Assembly: GCF_002087235.1 (NCBI RefSeq)
Contig: NZ_MUIO01000021.1
Span: 124,001-188,000 of the forward strand
Length of the DNA stretch: 64,000 bases
Direction: 5' to 3'
From: Pseudomonas floridensis
Lineage (GTDB): Bacteria; Pseudomonadota; Gammaproteobacteria; Pseudomonadales; Pseudomonadaceae
In this document: positions 34,446 to 43,614 of the stretch, piece by piece
Position numbering within the stretch: position 1 is the first letter of the stretch
Layout of the letters: every line of letters starts with the position of its first letter
Notes under the pieces: generated by a model
What the model was told of the DNA's origin: nothing
The model's input: the letters and a program-made list of their open reading frames with translations, nothing else
Database searches by the model: none
Position numbers and translations under genes: made by a program

Positions 34446-36386
34446 GTGACAGACCCAGTTCTTTACATCCCACTGCTGGTTTCACAGGCCGATACATTGG
34501 TTGATCCGAGTGGTTCTGCCCGTGTCCTGCTGGGGCAATGGGACGTGGCCCAAGTGGCGTCGGTGGCTGTCATCCAGAATTTACCGGCCCTGGACGGAAA
34601 GCCGAAAAGCGAAATGCTTGTCGAGAAGGCCTTGGCCGAGTTGATCTCAGTCGGAACAGAACTGAGCCAAACGCATCCACCTGGTACGTTTTCTAGCCTG
34701 ATTGCCGGTCGTTTTAAGCGCGAGTTGTTTGAGCGAGGGCTGGCGCTTATGCCTCGGCTGGGGCTGCGCTTCCTGGATGAAGAGGCGCTGGATGCGAAGC
34801 AATTCCTGACTGGTGGCCACTGGGACTTCAATTTCTGCGCGGCGCACGCCCACAAGCTCAACCCGCTCAAGCATTCGTTCGACACCCCATCGGGGAAAAC
34901 AATTTCTCTGTCGAATCAGCAGAGCCGGACGTTTCGCGTTATTCACGCCGAACCTGATGAGAGCATCCATATCCAGGGCCTGGCTGGTACCGGCAAAACC
35001 CACATGATCGAACGCTTGGTGGGCTCGCTTTCATCATGTCGACCACTCGTGCTGGCGTTCACCGCGGTGCAGCTCCAGGCCTTGATGCAGCGAATCGGGG
35101 CCGCGAACGTAAGAGGAATGACGTTCGGAGATCTTGCCAACCATGTCCTTGAGCGAAGTGTCGGTTACTACAGGCCAGGCAAGCGCGCATCCGCTCGGCA
35201 CCAGGTTACCCCGGAAGACATCGCTTCCCGGTTAGGCTTCGGATCGATCAGCAGGCTTAGCCCAGCCCAAGTAGCCACGGCCTGCGCGAGAATGGTTGCC
35301 TCTTTTTGCAACAGCACTGACCTTGCTTTAGCAGAGCAGCACATCCCAAAGGGGCTTGCCCTCGAGGTTGTAGATCGCTTGGTGCTGGTGGGGTATGCGC
35401 AAAGGCTGTGGGATCAGACCATCGAACCAACCGATGCGCGCCATCAGCTCCCGCTTCGCGGGTATCACCGAATTAAGCACATGACCCTTCTTCATGAGGC
35501 AGTCATAGGCCTGGAGTTCACCCACATCATTGTCGACGAAGCGCACGACCTGAGCTGGCCACTCTCGGTATTTCTCGACCGCTGTAGTCAACCCGTGATT
35601 ACCCTGGGGGACGCGTGCCAGCGCCTGGATGGGAGCTATTACCAACGGGCTAGCACACTCCGCAAGCACGAGATTACCCACTCAATTCGCGCCGGCCGGC
35701 AGATCGAGGGAGTCATAAACCCCCTCATCGACAAACACCCGATACTGAAATTGGCTTCGATCGAGGGCAACAACGGCATCGAGACAAAGGTTATCTACTA
35801 CGACAAGCCAGAGGTTCCCACTGGGGCCGTGACGATACTGGTTGATTCAGAGTGGGGATTATTCGAGTGGTTTCAGCGCCTGGGGAGCGCTGGCGCGAGC
35901 TTCAGCTTGCTACCTGGAGCAGTCAACACATTCCGCCGATTCATTCTAGATTGCATTGGCCTGTTCCATGATCAGAAACGGCCAACCCACAGCGCGCTCT
36001 TCAGGTACACCAACTGGGATGATCTTCGGGCTGATATGGGCAGCAAAAATAGTAGCTTTCAGCGCATCGACCGGATGCTCAGCAAGGGCTATAGCTCATC
36101 AGAGTTTGAGGCATCGTTGCTCAACCTCGATACATCTGGGACAGCCGCGCTCCAGCTCGGACGGGTCATGGACGCTCGCAATTCCGAGATAGACGCCGTG
36201 ATGCTTGCGCCAGACTTGCTCAGTCAAGTAGGGCCAGGTGACCGAATCGCAGCGAGTAGGGCTTTTGCAGCCCTCTACACGGGTGGGTCGAGAGCGCGTC
36301 ACAAGCTCATCGTTCCTGGTTATCTCCGGGACTGGGCGTCTGATATATCCACGGTAGCGAAAGCTCGGCCGGCACTTTCACCATGA
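34446..36386 (+). CDS. UvrD/Rep-like superfamily 1 helicase
   Basis: The 646-residue protein has a non-helicase N-terminal region (about 1-160). Walker A is GLAGTGKTHM (about 178-187) and motif II IIVDEAHDL (about 361-369). A motif III-like LGDACQRL follows (about 391), and a C-terminal domain has motif VI-like ALYTGGSRARHKLIV. This is a DNA helicase of the UvrD/Rep type, perhaps acting in repair or recombination. It starts at a GTG with a poor ribosome site and faces the umuDC genes. Confidence 0.8.
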   Translation: MTDPVLYIPLLVSQADTLVDPSGSARVLLGQWDVAQVASVAVIQNLPALDGKPKSEMLVEKALAELISVGTELSQTHPPGTFSSLIAGRFKRELFERGLALMPRLGLRFLDEEALDAKQFLTGGHWDFNFCAAHAHKLNPLKHSFDTPSGKTISLSNQQSRTFRVIHAEPDESIHIQGLAGTGKTHMIERLVGSLSSCRPLVLAFTAVQLQALMQRIGAANVRGMTFGDLANHVLERSVGYYRPGKRASARHQVTPEDIASRLGFGSISRLSPAQVATACARMVASFCNSTDLALAEQHIPKGLALEVVDRLVLVGYAQRLWDQTIEPTDARHQLPLRGYHRIKHMTLLHEAVIGLEFTHIIVDEAHDLSWPLSVFLDRCSQPVITLGDACQRLDGSYYQRASTLRKHEITHSIRAGRQIEGVINPLIDKHPILKLASIEGNNGIETKVIYYDKPEVPTGAVTILVDSEWGLFEWFQRLGSAGASFSLLPGAVNTFRRFILDCIGLFHDQKRPTHSALFRYTNWDDLRADMGSKNSSFQRIDRMLSKGYSSSEFEASLLNLDTSGTAALQLGRVMDARNSEIDAVMLAPDLLSQVGPGDRIAASRAFAALYTGGSRARHKLIVPGYLRDWASDISTVAKARPALSP

Positions 36387-36483
36387 GGTGAGCCCACCCG
36401 AAGGAAACTTATCCTAATTAGCGCTCTGACTTAGGTCGGGGCGGTTTATTTTTGCCGAAACGTACTCATAGCGCACGAACCGG

Positions 36484-37758
36484 CTATCGGCAATGGATTT
36501 GCCAAAGCTGATCGATTCGAGTGGTGTAGCTCTGGCTCATCAGTTCTCGGCGCATGGCCCATTCGGGCGTTGTAGGCACGCTGGCTACGCGCAAGGTCCC
36601 TCGCCCCCATCGCTCGTTAATCGCATCGAGCACTGACATTACCTTGGTCGCTTCGCCTGGCTGGGAGAGGGCGAATAGGTCCTCGGTAAATTCCCCAGGC
36701 TGGCACAAGTTCAGTAGCATCACCTCTGCCTTGCTGTACTTGAAGCCTGGCCGGAATATTCGATCGAGCGCGTCGACGGCGGCTTTGGTGAGTAGGCGAA
36801 CGTCATCCGTTGGATACGGCATATCCACCACCACCCCGTTGGCATACTTCGCCTCCTCCGGGTTGAACATGCCGGTGCGGATGCACACACGTACTTTCTT
36901 GCAGAGCGAGCTTTGGGCGCGGAGCTTTTCCGATGCGCGCATCATGTAGGAAGCCACGGCTTCTTTGATCGGGGCCAACTCCGTCAGTCGCTTACCAAAC
37001 ATCCGGCTACAGCAGATCTCCTGTTTGGGCGGGTCAGGCTCGTCCAGCTCAAGGCACGGCGTGCCAGCCAGCTCGCGGGCGGTTTTCTCGATCACTACGC
37101 TGAATTTCTTGCGTAGCGTCCACGGGTCGGCCTTCGCGAGGTCCATCGCGGTCTTGATACCCATAGCGTCCAAATGCAGTTTCATCTTGCGACCGATCCC
37201 CCAGACTTCGGACACGTCGGTGTTCCGCAGTACCCAGTTACGCTTGAACGGATCGCATATATCAACCACACCGCCGGTTTGCGCCTGGAGCCGCTTTGCA
37301 GTGTGATTTGCGAGCTTAGCCAACGTTTTGGTCCGGGCAATACCGACCCCTACGGGTATACCTGTGCAGCGGAGTATCTGGTTGCGAATGACACGTCCCA
37401 AAGCATCAGGCTCGCGGATACCACCGAGATCTGCAAAGGCCTCATCAATGGAGTACACCTCCACGGCCGGCACCAAAGATTCGATGATTGCCATGACGCG
37501 CTGACTCATGTCGCCATAGAGGGCGTAGTTGGACGAAAACGCTACGATGCCATGTTGCTCGAGCTTGCGCTTGATCTGAAAGAACGGCTCGCCCATTTTC
37601 ACAAAAGGTTTGGCGTCATAGCTGCGAGCAATCACACAGCCGTCGTTGTTGGACAGCACAACTACTGGCACCTTGGCGAGGTCAGGACGAAAAACTCGCT
37701 CGCAGCTTGCATAAAAGCTGTTGCAGTCGATCAGCGCGAATACTGAAGAGTCAGGCAT
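36484..37758 (-). CDS. umuC: UmuC/RulB-type DNA polymerase V subunit
   Basis: This 424-residue Y-family polymerase has the N-terminal ALIDCNSFYASCERVF metal site, SSNYALYGDMSQRV, the catalytic YSIDEAFAD (about 101-109) and the helix-hairpin region VGIARTKTLAKLANH. The C-terminus has the UmuC-type domain. It copies past damaged bases together with processed UmuD. It overlaps umuD by 8 nt, so the pair is translated together. Confidence 0.95.
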   Translation of the reverse strand: MPDSSVFALIDCNSFYASCERVFRPDLAKVPVVVLSNNDGCVIARSYDAKPFVKMGEPFFQIKRKLEQHGIVAFSSNYALYGDMSQRVMAIIESLVPAVEVYSIDEAFADLGGIREPDALGRVIRNQILRCTGIPVGVGIARTKTLAKLANHTAKRLQAQTGGVVDICDPFKRNWVLRNTDVSEVWGIGRKMKLHLDAMGIKTAMDLAKADPWTLRKKFSVVIEKTARELAGTPCLELDEPDPPKQEICCSRMFGKRLTELAPIKEAVASYMMRASEKLRAQSSLCKKVRVCIRTGMFNPEEAKYANGVVVDMPYPTDDVRLLTKAAVDALDRIFRPGFKYSKAEVMLLNLCQPGEFTEDLFALSQPGEATKVMSVLDAINERWGRGTLRVASVPTTPEWAMRRELMSQSYTTRIDQLWQIHCR

Positions 37759-38176
37759 GGCTACGCACGCTACTGGTTAAGACGCCCCAGATAGCAAGCT
37801 CGTCGCCCTCCAAGACATAGCGAGGCGGGTACTTGGGATTTTCCGAGAGTAAAATCACCTGGCTTCCCCGCACACAAAGACGCTTGCATACCGGTTCGTT
37901 GTTGAGCAGGGCCACGACAATTTGGCCGTGTGCGGGCTCGATCGATCGATCAACCACGGCCAGGTCTCCGTCGAAGATGCCAGCGCCTTGCATGCTGTCT
38001 CCACTGATCGAGGCCAGATATACGTGTGGAGCCCGTATGTTCAGTATCTCATCAAGCGAGATTTGTTTCTCGATGTGATCAGCCGCCGGTGAAGGAAACC
38101 CTGCTGGAATTTTGAAGAGACAATAGGGCAACTGTACCCCGCCTTGGGCCAATGCTCCCTTGATTGAAAAGCTCAT
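37751..38176 (-). CDS. umuD: UmuD/RulA-type SOS mutagenesis protein
   Basis: The 141-residue protein has the self-cleavage site area PAGFPSP (about 24-30), the nucleophile in GDSM (Ser about 61) and the Lys in PVCKRL (about 98), the S24 Ser-Lys dyad. The start at 38176 follows GGAGG by 8 nt. After RecA-stimulated cleavage, UmuD' joins UmuC to form polymerase V. Expression should be under LexA control through the box at 38195. Confidence 0.93.
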   Translation of the reverse strand: MSFSIKGALAQGGVQLPYCLFKIPAGFPSPAADHIEKQISLDEILNIRAPHVYLASISGDSMQGAGIFDGDLAVVDRSIEPAHGQIVVALLNNEPVCKRLCVRGSQVILLSENPKYPPRYVLEGDELAIWGVLTSSVRSHA

Positions 38177-38194
38177 GATGATGACCTCCAATAG

Positions 38195-38210
38195 CTGTAC
38201 GGACATACAG
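38195..38210 (-). promoter_or_regulatory. LexA (SOS) box between umuDC and SRAP gene
   Basis: CTGT-N8-ACAG, a perfect match to the gammaproteobacterial LexA half-sites. It lies 19 nt before the umuD start and 89 nt before the divergent SRAP gene, so it may control both. Confidence 0.85.
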
Positions 38211-38298
38211 TTAACTTTGGTCCGAGCTTGCGGTCAATTTTATGTGGAGTTCAGCAGACCAGCGGATGACACCAGCCAGGCCACCTAGGAGTTTAAGA

Positions 38299-38943
38299 AT
38301 GTGCAGTCATTACGAGCCGCCGTCACCAGAGCAGGTGTCGCAAGCCTTCGGGGTTGAGCTATACGAGCAGGGCAAGATAGAGCTTTGGCCTGGTTACATT
38401 GGCCCGTTTCTCCGGCAGCCGGCCCATGCAGACCCACAGGACGAGGCGAGCCCCGTCGTAGAAGTGCTGACAGGCTCGTTCGGTTTGATTCCTGGCTGGG
38501 CCAAAGAAATCAAGACAATCGTCCGTAAAACCTACAACGCGAGATCTGAGACTGTGGCCGAAAAGCCCTCCTTTAGGAATGCATGGAGGAGGGCTCAGCA
38601 CTGCATCATTCCTGCGGCTGCGATCTATGAACCTGACTGGCGTTCAGGCAAATCAATTCCCACGCGGATTGGCCGAGTTGATGACGAACTGATGGGTATA
38701 GCGGGTTTATGGGAGCAATGGCTGGAGCCGGGCACTGGGAGGATTCTGCACAGCTACACCATGCTAACTGTGAACGCGGATAACCATGCATTTATGCGCA
38801 ATTATCACAAGCCTGATGATGAGAAACGCATGGTAGTGATTTTGCCCAGTGGGCTTTATGGTGACTGGTTGACTGCTTCGGCCGGGGAAAGCATGGAGTT
38901 CATGAGGCAGTACCCAGCGGAGCGGATGAAGGTGATGAGTTAA
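38299..38943 (+). CDS. SRAP (YedK/HMCES) protein, abasic-site shield
   Basis: The 214-residue protein begins MCSHYEPP, with the catalytic Cys2 exposed once Met1 is removed. The SRAP pattern continues with FGLIPGWAKE, YNARSETVAEKPSF and CIIPAAAIYEP, and later LTVNADNHAFM and H-x-PDDEKRMVVIL. These proteins cross-link to abasic sites in single-stranded DNA and protect them. The start at 38299 follows AGGAG. It is divergent from umuDC. Confidence 0.9.
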   Translation: MCSHYEPPSPEQVSQAFGVELYEQGKIELWPGYIGPFLRQPAHADPQDEASPVVEVLTGSFGLIPGWAKEIKTIVRKTYNARSETVAEKPSFRNAWRRAQHCIIPAAAIYEPDWRSGKSIPTRIGRVDDELMGIAGLWEQWLEPGTGRILHSYTMLTVNADNHAFMRNYHKPDDEKRMVVILPSGLYGDWLTASAGESMEFMRQYPAERMKVMS

Positions 38944-38970
38944 GTTTGGTTCTTGCTCATTAACCCGTTT

Positions 38971-38995
38971 TTTCGGACGTTAAAACGTCTTGAAA
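38971..38995 (+). promoter_or_regulatory. 25-bp palindromic transfer box, copy 6 (Arc-like gene)
   Basis: Left arm TTTCGGACG, centre TTAAAA, right arm CGTCTTGAAA. It ends 56 nt before the Arc-like start. Confidence 0.75.
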
Positions 38996-39051
38996 ACGCG
39001 TCTAGATATGTTCTTCCTGTGGAAAAATAATCCAAAAACCAGGAGGAACAC

Positions 39052-39330
39052 ATGCAAACAGATACTCAGAAAACGACCAAAATCTATGATTCCAGGACCG
39101 CTGACAAATTCGTGCTGCGCCTACCCGAGGGGCTTAGGGCTAGGATCGCCCAAGTAGCGGAACAAAATCACCGTAGCATGAACGGCGAAATGATCGCTCG
39201 TATTGATGATTCGCTTGATCTTGAGGCGAAATACGAAGAGATGCGGATACTCAATCGTTACCTGCTCAATCGCGTTGAAATGCTTGAGACTGGCTCAATA
39301 CCCAAAGTCATAGCACTTCCCGGAAGCTGA
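39052..39330 (+). CDS. Arc-type ribbon-helix-helix DNA-binding protein
   Basis: This 92-residue protein has the Arc pattern: a strand DKFVLRLPEGLRARIAQVAEQN (cited by its start, about residues 18-40), then the helix RSMNGEMIARIDDSL, and a helical tail. Such repressors bind operators as dimers of dimers. Because it is itself behind a transfer box, it could be a feedback regulator of the transfer regulon; that is inference. A good GGAGGAA site precedes the ATG. Confidence 0.8.
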   Translation: MQTDTQKTTKIYDSRTADKFVLRLPEGLRARIAQVAEQNHRSMNGEMIARIDDSLDLEAKYEEMRILNRYLLNRVEMLETGSIPKVIALPGS

Positions 39331-39352
39331 GGTGAGCTTTATTTGAGAAGGA

Positions 39353-41137
39353 CTAGGCATTTGTGAATAATTCGAGCTGTCCGCTTAATTTCCCGCCAAG
39401 CCGTGTGATCAGCTTATCGCGGTCGCTCAAGATTGGTTGAAGATTGCTTCTGAAAATTTGATTGGACATCCGCATCATCCGATCCCAGTCGCCATGGTCG
39501 CCCTTGTAGATCGCGATGGTTCCCAACCCCATCAGGTAATGCAGCCCCGCAGTCGGAGCCTGGTCGAAGGTCACGCGGGACAGGGCGTTATCCAGCTCGA
39601 AGTTTACGAACAGCTCTGCACCTTCGCGATCGATCTCGAATCCGCTGCTGGTCACCACGTCCATGACCACCATGCCACTGCGTGTTGTGGTCAGGAACTC
39701 AGCGTCGGCAGCAGCATGGGAAATACTGCGCAGGCCGTTGAACATTCCCTGGTACTGATCATCACAGAACGGGACCTCGACCTCGGGGTATCGTAGATCT
39801 GCCTCCGTGTACTTTGGCAGCGCCGCGATATCTGGGATTTCGTAGCGAACACCTTGCTCGTAGACCTCCAGGAACACTCTCATTGCGGTAAACGGCTTTT
39901 GGTATCCATACCGACCCCAAAGCGCTTCGATCGCCAGCAGTTGCTCGATATCCAGTAGCGTGAAGCGCGGTTTGATACCGACTTGCTGGGCGGCGTCAAA
40001 TTCGTCGAGCTGGATCGTGAGCATGATTCCCAACAGCTCTTTGGTGAATGCCGGGGAGTATGAATTCGGAGCGATTTTTATCGTTCCCGTTTCATTATCA
40101 ATCGTACGCGCCAGCCAGCATCGAGCGCTCGGATCGAAGTGGCGGGCCTTGATGTAGTTCCGCAAGTCGTTCAGGGGCTTGAGCCAGTCGTACTCGCCGC
40201 CTTCCTTTGCAATCATGCTCTCGGCCGACGAGTCTCGAGAGACGCGGGTACATGACCAGCAGCCTGTACGATGGCCGCACGCGGGGCGCTCGGATTGTCT
40301 CCCTGCCAGGTAGACGTTCACCATGCAGTCCCCGCCATTCATGTCGCGGTAAATCTCAACCAGCTGGTTGAAGCGGTCGTAGCACTCAATCCGGCCGGCG
40401 ATCACCTGGCCGATGTAGCTAAACACGTCCATGGTGGTCATTTCAGCGATAGGGCTGAGTACCCAGTCGTGCCCGCCGGCGTCGGCGGCGAGATTTACCG
40501 CCTCAAAGGCGCTCTCGCCGCGCGCTGACATTTTCCGCTCGCGCTGCACCGATTCATCAAACCGGGTACCGATCAGCGAAACGATATCGTCGTCAGTACA
40601 CTTGCGGCCGAGGCGAGCCGAGACATCCCGGAGAATTGCCTTCTTCACTCGTTTAAGCGGATCTGCTTTGGTCATTTGCTGGCATTTAGCGTTGGAGCCA
40701 ACGCTGGCGATAATGCGCCCGCCGACCAAGCTCACCAGGTAGTCATTGCTCAGGCCCGGCTTTGCTACCCACACCTTCATCTCGATGCCGGCAGCCTTCG
40801 CGTAGGCCTGCATTTGCTGCATCTGGCTCTGGTTGTAGCAATGGATCACCGGGTTTTCCATGCGGGTGTCGGAGTGCATGACGTTCAAGGTCGGCACCGG
40901 GAAACCTTCGGTGGCCAACTCGCGAATTGCAGTGAACGCGATGTTCAGAGTGACGCTCGAATCCTTCCCGCCACTCCAGGCCACAACTGGCTGTTTGCCG
41001 GCGCGCACGACGCGCTTCACGGCCTTGACAGCCCCGGCAATCTTCTCGGCCAGGGTCTTCTCAGGCCCCCGAACAACATTGGCAGGCATCTCTTGGACGC
41101 CAGCGGAAGAGAACAGATCTACATCGAACAGCTGCAT
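39353..41137 (-). CDS. DndC-like PAPS-reductase family (PP-loop) protein
   Basis: The 594-residue protein has the PP-loop SGGKDS at 55-60, HSDTRMENP, and a later Cys-rich site CGHRTGCWSC (about 290-299), likely for an iron-sulfur cluster. This is the DndC/PAPS-reductase superfamily layout. DndC itself activates sulfur for phosphorothioate DNA, but DndD and DndE were not found here, so a DNA modification role is uncertain. It has no transfer box, but shares promoter elements with the next PAPS-like gene. Confidence 0.75.
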   Translation of the reverse strand: MQLFDVDLFSSAGVQEMPANVVRGPEKTLAEKIAGAVKAVKRVVRAGKQPVVAWSGGKDSSVTLNIAFTAIRELATEGFPVPTLNVMHSDTRMENPVIHCYNQSQMQQMQAYAKAAGIEMKVWVAKPGLSNDYLVSLVGGRIIASVGSNAKCQQMTKADPLKRVKKAILRDVSARLGRKCTDDDIVSLIGTRFDESVQRERKMSARGESAFEAVNLAADAGGHDWVLSPIAEMTTMDVFSYIGQVIAGRIECYDRFNQLVEIYRDMNGGDCMVNVYLAGRQSERPACGHRTGCWSCTRVSRDSSAESMIAKEGGEYDWLKPLNDLRNYIKARHFDPSARCWLARTIDNETGTIKIAPNSYSPAFTKELLGIMLTIQLDEFDAAQQVGIKPRFTLLDIEQLLAIEALWGRYGYQKPFTAMRVFLEVYEQGVRYEIPDIAALPKYTEADLRYPEVEVPFCDDQYQGMFNGLRSISHAAADAEFLTTTRSGMVVMDVVTSSGFEIDREGAELFVNFELDNALSRVTFDQAPTAGLHYLMGLGTIAIYKGDHGDWDRMMRMSNQIFRSNLQPILSDRDKLITRLGGKLSGQLELFTNA

Positions 41138-41185
41138 GACAAGCTCCGTGCTTGAATCCGGCTCCTCACTGGAGCAGATGAATTC

Positions 41186-41266
41186 AAGGTACGGCAGGCT
41201 GCTGAAATCCCAAGGAGCTGCGGAGAGCCCTTGTTTCAGGAGAAAACCAGGGAGGAATTATCTACA
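41186..41266 (-). promoter_or_regulatory. Promoter and upstream element of the DndC-like gene
   Basis: On the minus strand, TTGGGA at 41213-41208 and TACCTT at 41191-41186 are 16 nt apart. Upstream, at 41266-41237, lies a pyrimidine-rich element, TGTAGATAATTCCTCCC then GGTTTTCTCCTG, nearly shared with the element at 42508-42480. The 5' end of the element overlaps the stop of the next gene. Confidence 0.5.
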
Positions 41267-42380
41267 CCGAGCCACAGCCTTCGGTCACGAATGCTCCTGC
41301 TGGTAACTGCCAGGCTTTGCCCTCTGGCGTGAAGATCGGCAGCACGTACTCGCGCTGGCGCGCTTGGGCAAGTGCGTCCAGATCAGTGATATCAAACGCT
41401 TCCGCTGTGGCCGACAGATCCACCACGTTGATTTTCTGCCGGCTGATAGTGCAGCCGAACTCGTCCTCGTAACCGGCTATCGGGGTGACCCGCTCAGGGA
41501 AGTATTTGCGGATGGTGGCCCATATCTTCGGTGAGTTGTAGATACACGTCATGCAACTGAAACGCCCCCACCCCAAGCGGTAGGGCACAGGTGCCTCCAC
41601 TCGGTGGCGAGCAAGCAGCTCCCACACCTGTTCTTCGCTGTAATGCAGCACCGGACGCCAAGCATCTACGTGCCGGCCGAGGCGACCCTTCCGCCGGTCG
41701 ACGGCGTGAGGTTCCAACTGGTTGTACTTGCTGCGGTTGCTCGACTCAGCACGGCGCTCGCCAGTGACGAACAAGGTCTTGGTACCGAGAAAGCGCTCTT
41801 GATTGGTGATGGCCCGGCGGCCCACGTCGATCTTGGCCGCGGAACTACACCAGCGCGTTGCCAGGTTGGCGCTTTGCTGAGGGAACCGGCGGCGGGTCGC
41901 TGGTGAAGTCCGGCTGGTATCACGATCCAAGCAGATAATTCCGCCTGGAGTTTCGACCATGTGCGGCTTGGAGTAGGCGTCCATCTTGAGCATTTCGCCC
42001 TCGATCCCACCCTGCAACCAGGAAAAATAGACAGGCAAATTGAACGCTGCTGCGAACTTCTCGATGAAACTGTCATTGAATGTCCAGTCCATGAGTGTGC
42101 TCCCCTCGGCACCATCAACGCGGTGGTGCCAGAGTTCGACGCGACGCAGATCCACACCCTGCTCTATCAGCGCCAGCAGGCAAGCGATGCTGTCCTTACC
42201 AGACACACAGACCACAACGTGGTCGTAGCTGTCCAGATCCACTGTCGGCGCATCAAAATAGGTTCCCTCTGCCAGAACAGCAGGTTCTGGCTCGAACCCG
42301 AGCAGGGTGAGCTGCTGGCCCAGTACTGGGATAACTACCTGGTCGTCGAACTGGTGTGCGCGGGAGATTAACGGGTGCAT
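41262..42380 (-). CDS. Second PAPS-reductase-like PP-loop protein
   Basis: The 372-residue protein has the shortened PP-loop SGKDS at 60-64, VELWHHRVDG, a basic core GERRAESSNRSKYN and Cys pair FSCMTCIY (about 270-277), a PAPS reductase/sulfurtransferase-like build seen also in phages. It shares little sequence with the DndC-like neighbour outside these motifs. ATG 42380 follows GAGGA. The two genes lie in tandem with a 124-nt gap. Substrate unknown. Confidence 0.72.
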   Translation of the reverse strand: MHPLISRAHQFDDQVVIPVLGQQLTLLGFEPEPAVLAEGTYFDAPTVDLDSYDHVVVCVSGKDSIACLLALIEQGVDLRRVELWHHRVDGAEGSTLMDWTFNDSFIEKFAAAFNLPVYFSWLQGGIEGEMLKMDAYSKPHMVETPGGIICLDRDTSRTSPATRRRFPQQSANLATRWCSSAAKIDVGRRAITNQERFLGTKTLFVTGERRAESSNRSKYNQLEPHAVDRRKGRLGRHVDAWRPVLHYSEEQVWELLARHRVEAPVPYRLGWGRFSCMTCIYNSPKIWATIRKYFPERVTPIAGYEDEFGCTISRQKINVVDLSATAEAFDITDLDALAQARQREYVLPIFTPEGKAWQLPAGAFVTEGCGSV

Positions 42381-42419
42381 TTGCTGTCCTCTGAGCACCT
42401 ACCTGGTGCCTACAGACTC

Positions 42420-42508
42420 AGCCTACGGCGGCAACGGAGAATCCCAAGTGATGGGTGGTAGAGGTGGCTCCCCCTGCGACAGGAGGAAACCGAGGAGAAA
42501 TTTCTACA
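42420..42508 (-). promoter_or_regulatory. Promoter and upstream element of the second PAPS-like gene
   Basis: On the minus strand TTGGGA at 42447-42442 and TAGGCT at 42425-42420 are 16 nt apart. The pyrimidine-rich element at 42508-42480 reads TGTAGAAATTTCTCC, then TCGGTTTCCTCCTG, closely matching the copy upstream of the DndC-like gene. The gap 42399-42608 shows no further gene. Confidence 0.5.
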
Positions 42509-42608
42509 GGAAACACAGAACGATCGTCTGCCGCTCGGCAACGCTTCTCCTGGATGGGATAACTACCGGGTGAGGTGAATACGAGCCTTCACCATGCTGG
42601 ACCTCCTG

Positions 42609-43142
42609 TCAGTTATCGCCAGTAATGATCGTGTGACGGGCCTGGGACACGTCCAGCGTGTCAGCTCGACCGTTCGCAAAGCAAAGAGCCATGGTCGTTT
42701 CTGGTATGCCGGCAGCGTGCGCGGAGGCGCGCAACTCTTCATCGCTACGATGGGCCAGCAGCTCGAAGAGGAGTTCTGCGTCATTGGCGGCGTCAACGCT
42801 ATCTCGCGCCAATGCTTCGTTGAGGCTCTGTTTGAGCCAGTTCGAGGTTGAAGGGTCCGCCAGGACGGCGGAGATGCTGTCGGCGAACTGCGTGGTGCTC
42901 GAAGAGGCGCGGTCATCGCTGATCGCCTGGGCGGCTTCGCGGTCGATAGCGCGTAACTGGTCGCGGGCCGGTTGGTCCAAGCCACTATGGAACTCGGCAA
43001 GCTGTGCTAGGCCGGTGAGTTGCCACCAGGCCGAGGAAAAGCTTTCGGAGCGCTCTGGGCCATTGGGTAGGGTGAGCGCGCCTTTCAACTGGGAGAGATG
43101 CAATCGGGCACAATCAATGATGGCTTGTTCTAATTCGGTCAT
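42609..43142 (-). CDS. Hypothetical protein
   Basis: The 177-residue soluble helical protein shows no motif I can name. A poly-helical layout and many acidic residues suggest a cytosolic partner protein. It is transcribed toward the PAPS-like genes but separated by more than 200 bp. Confidence 0.55.
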   Translation of the reverse strand: MTELEQAIIDCARLHLSQLKGALTLPNGPERSESFSSAWWQLTGLAQLAEFHSGLDQPARDQLRAIDREAAQAISDDRASSSTTQFADSISAVLADPSTSNWLKQSLNEALARDSVDAANDAELLFELLAHRSDEELRASAHAAGIPETTMALCFANGRADTLDVSQARHTIITGDN

Positions 43143-43193
43143 ATCATCTCAACTCTTGGTGGTGGGGCCTGCTATTTAGCGCTGGGCTTATCA

Positions 43194-43436
43194 CTAGGTA
43201 GACTCCCACTCGATTACGTCCCAGTCATAGCTCACTTCGCAAAGGTCGCCGGCAGTTCGCCAGGAACAATCGTCCTCTGCTACGTGGACTAAAAGATGCT
43301 GCTGGATATTGCCACTACTGCAATGCCTGAGTTTGCATTGCACTTGCATCCCTGGAGTGGGCATGAGGTCTTTAGTCTTGATCCAGGCCAATGTTTTCGT
43401 CTCCGTATATTCGTCACACAGATTATTAGCAGTCAT
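43194..43436 (-). CDS. Small hypothetical protein
   Basis: The 80-residue product from ATG 43436 has several Cys and Trp residues (CKLRHCSSG, DDCSWR, SYDWDVIEW). A longer form would overlap the upstream small gene. Unrecognised; possibly a zinc or nucleic-acid binding module. Confidence 0.45.
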   Translation of the reverse strand: MTANNLCDEYTETKTLAWIKTKDLMPTPGMQVQCKLRHCSSGNIQQHLLVHVAEDDCSWRTAGDLCEVSYDWDVIEWEST

Positions 43437-43614
43437 CACACAGAAATAATCGCTCAGCGCGGGTGCGCGGATCGTTCTTGTGCGGGCCACAATTCATGTT
43501 GCAAATCTTCGACGCCGGGTCAAAGTTGGCCAGCTCTCCTGGGTCAGCCCGTGGCCACTCAATGGGAATCGCCGCCGGCGGCACTGGCTTTGACTTGCGA
43601 GTTTTCGTACTCAT
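43426..43614 (-). CDS. Small Cys-rich hypothetical protein
   Basis: This 62-residue protein ends with ICNMNCGPHKNDPRTRAERLFLCDDC, a compact four-Cys segment (C at about 38, 42, 59, 62) that probably binds zinc. The gene ends inside the 5' end of the next gene (11-nt overlap) and starts 4 nt within the membrane-protein gene, so the three form one minus-strand unit. Confidence 0.5.
   Translation of the reverse strand: MSTKTRKSKPVPPAAIPIEWPRADPGELANFDPASKICNMNCGPHKNDPRTRAERLFLCDDC

Noticed and set aside
39353-42380. Complete Dnd phosphorothioation locus
   Set aside because: Only PAPS-reductase-like proteins are present; no DndA/IscS, DndD or DndE genes were found.
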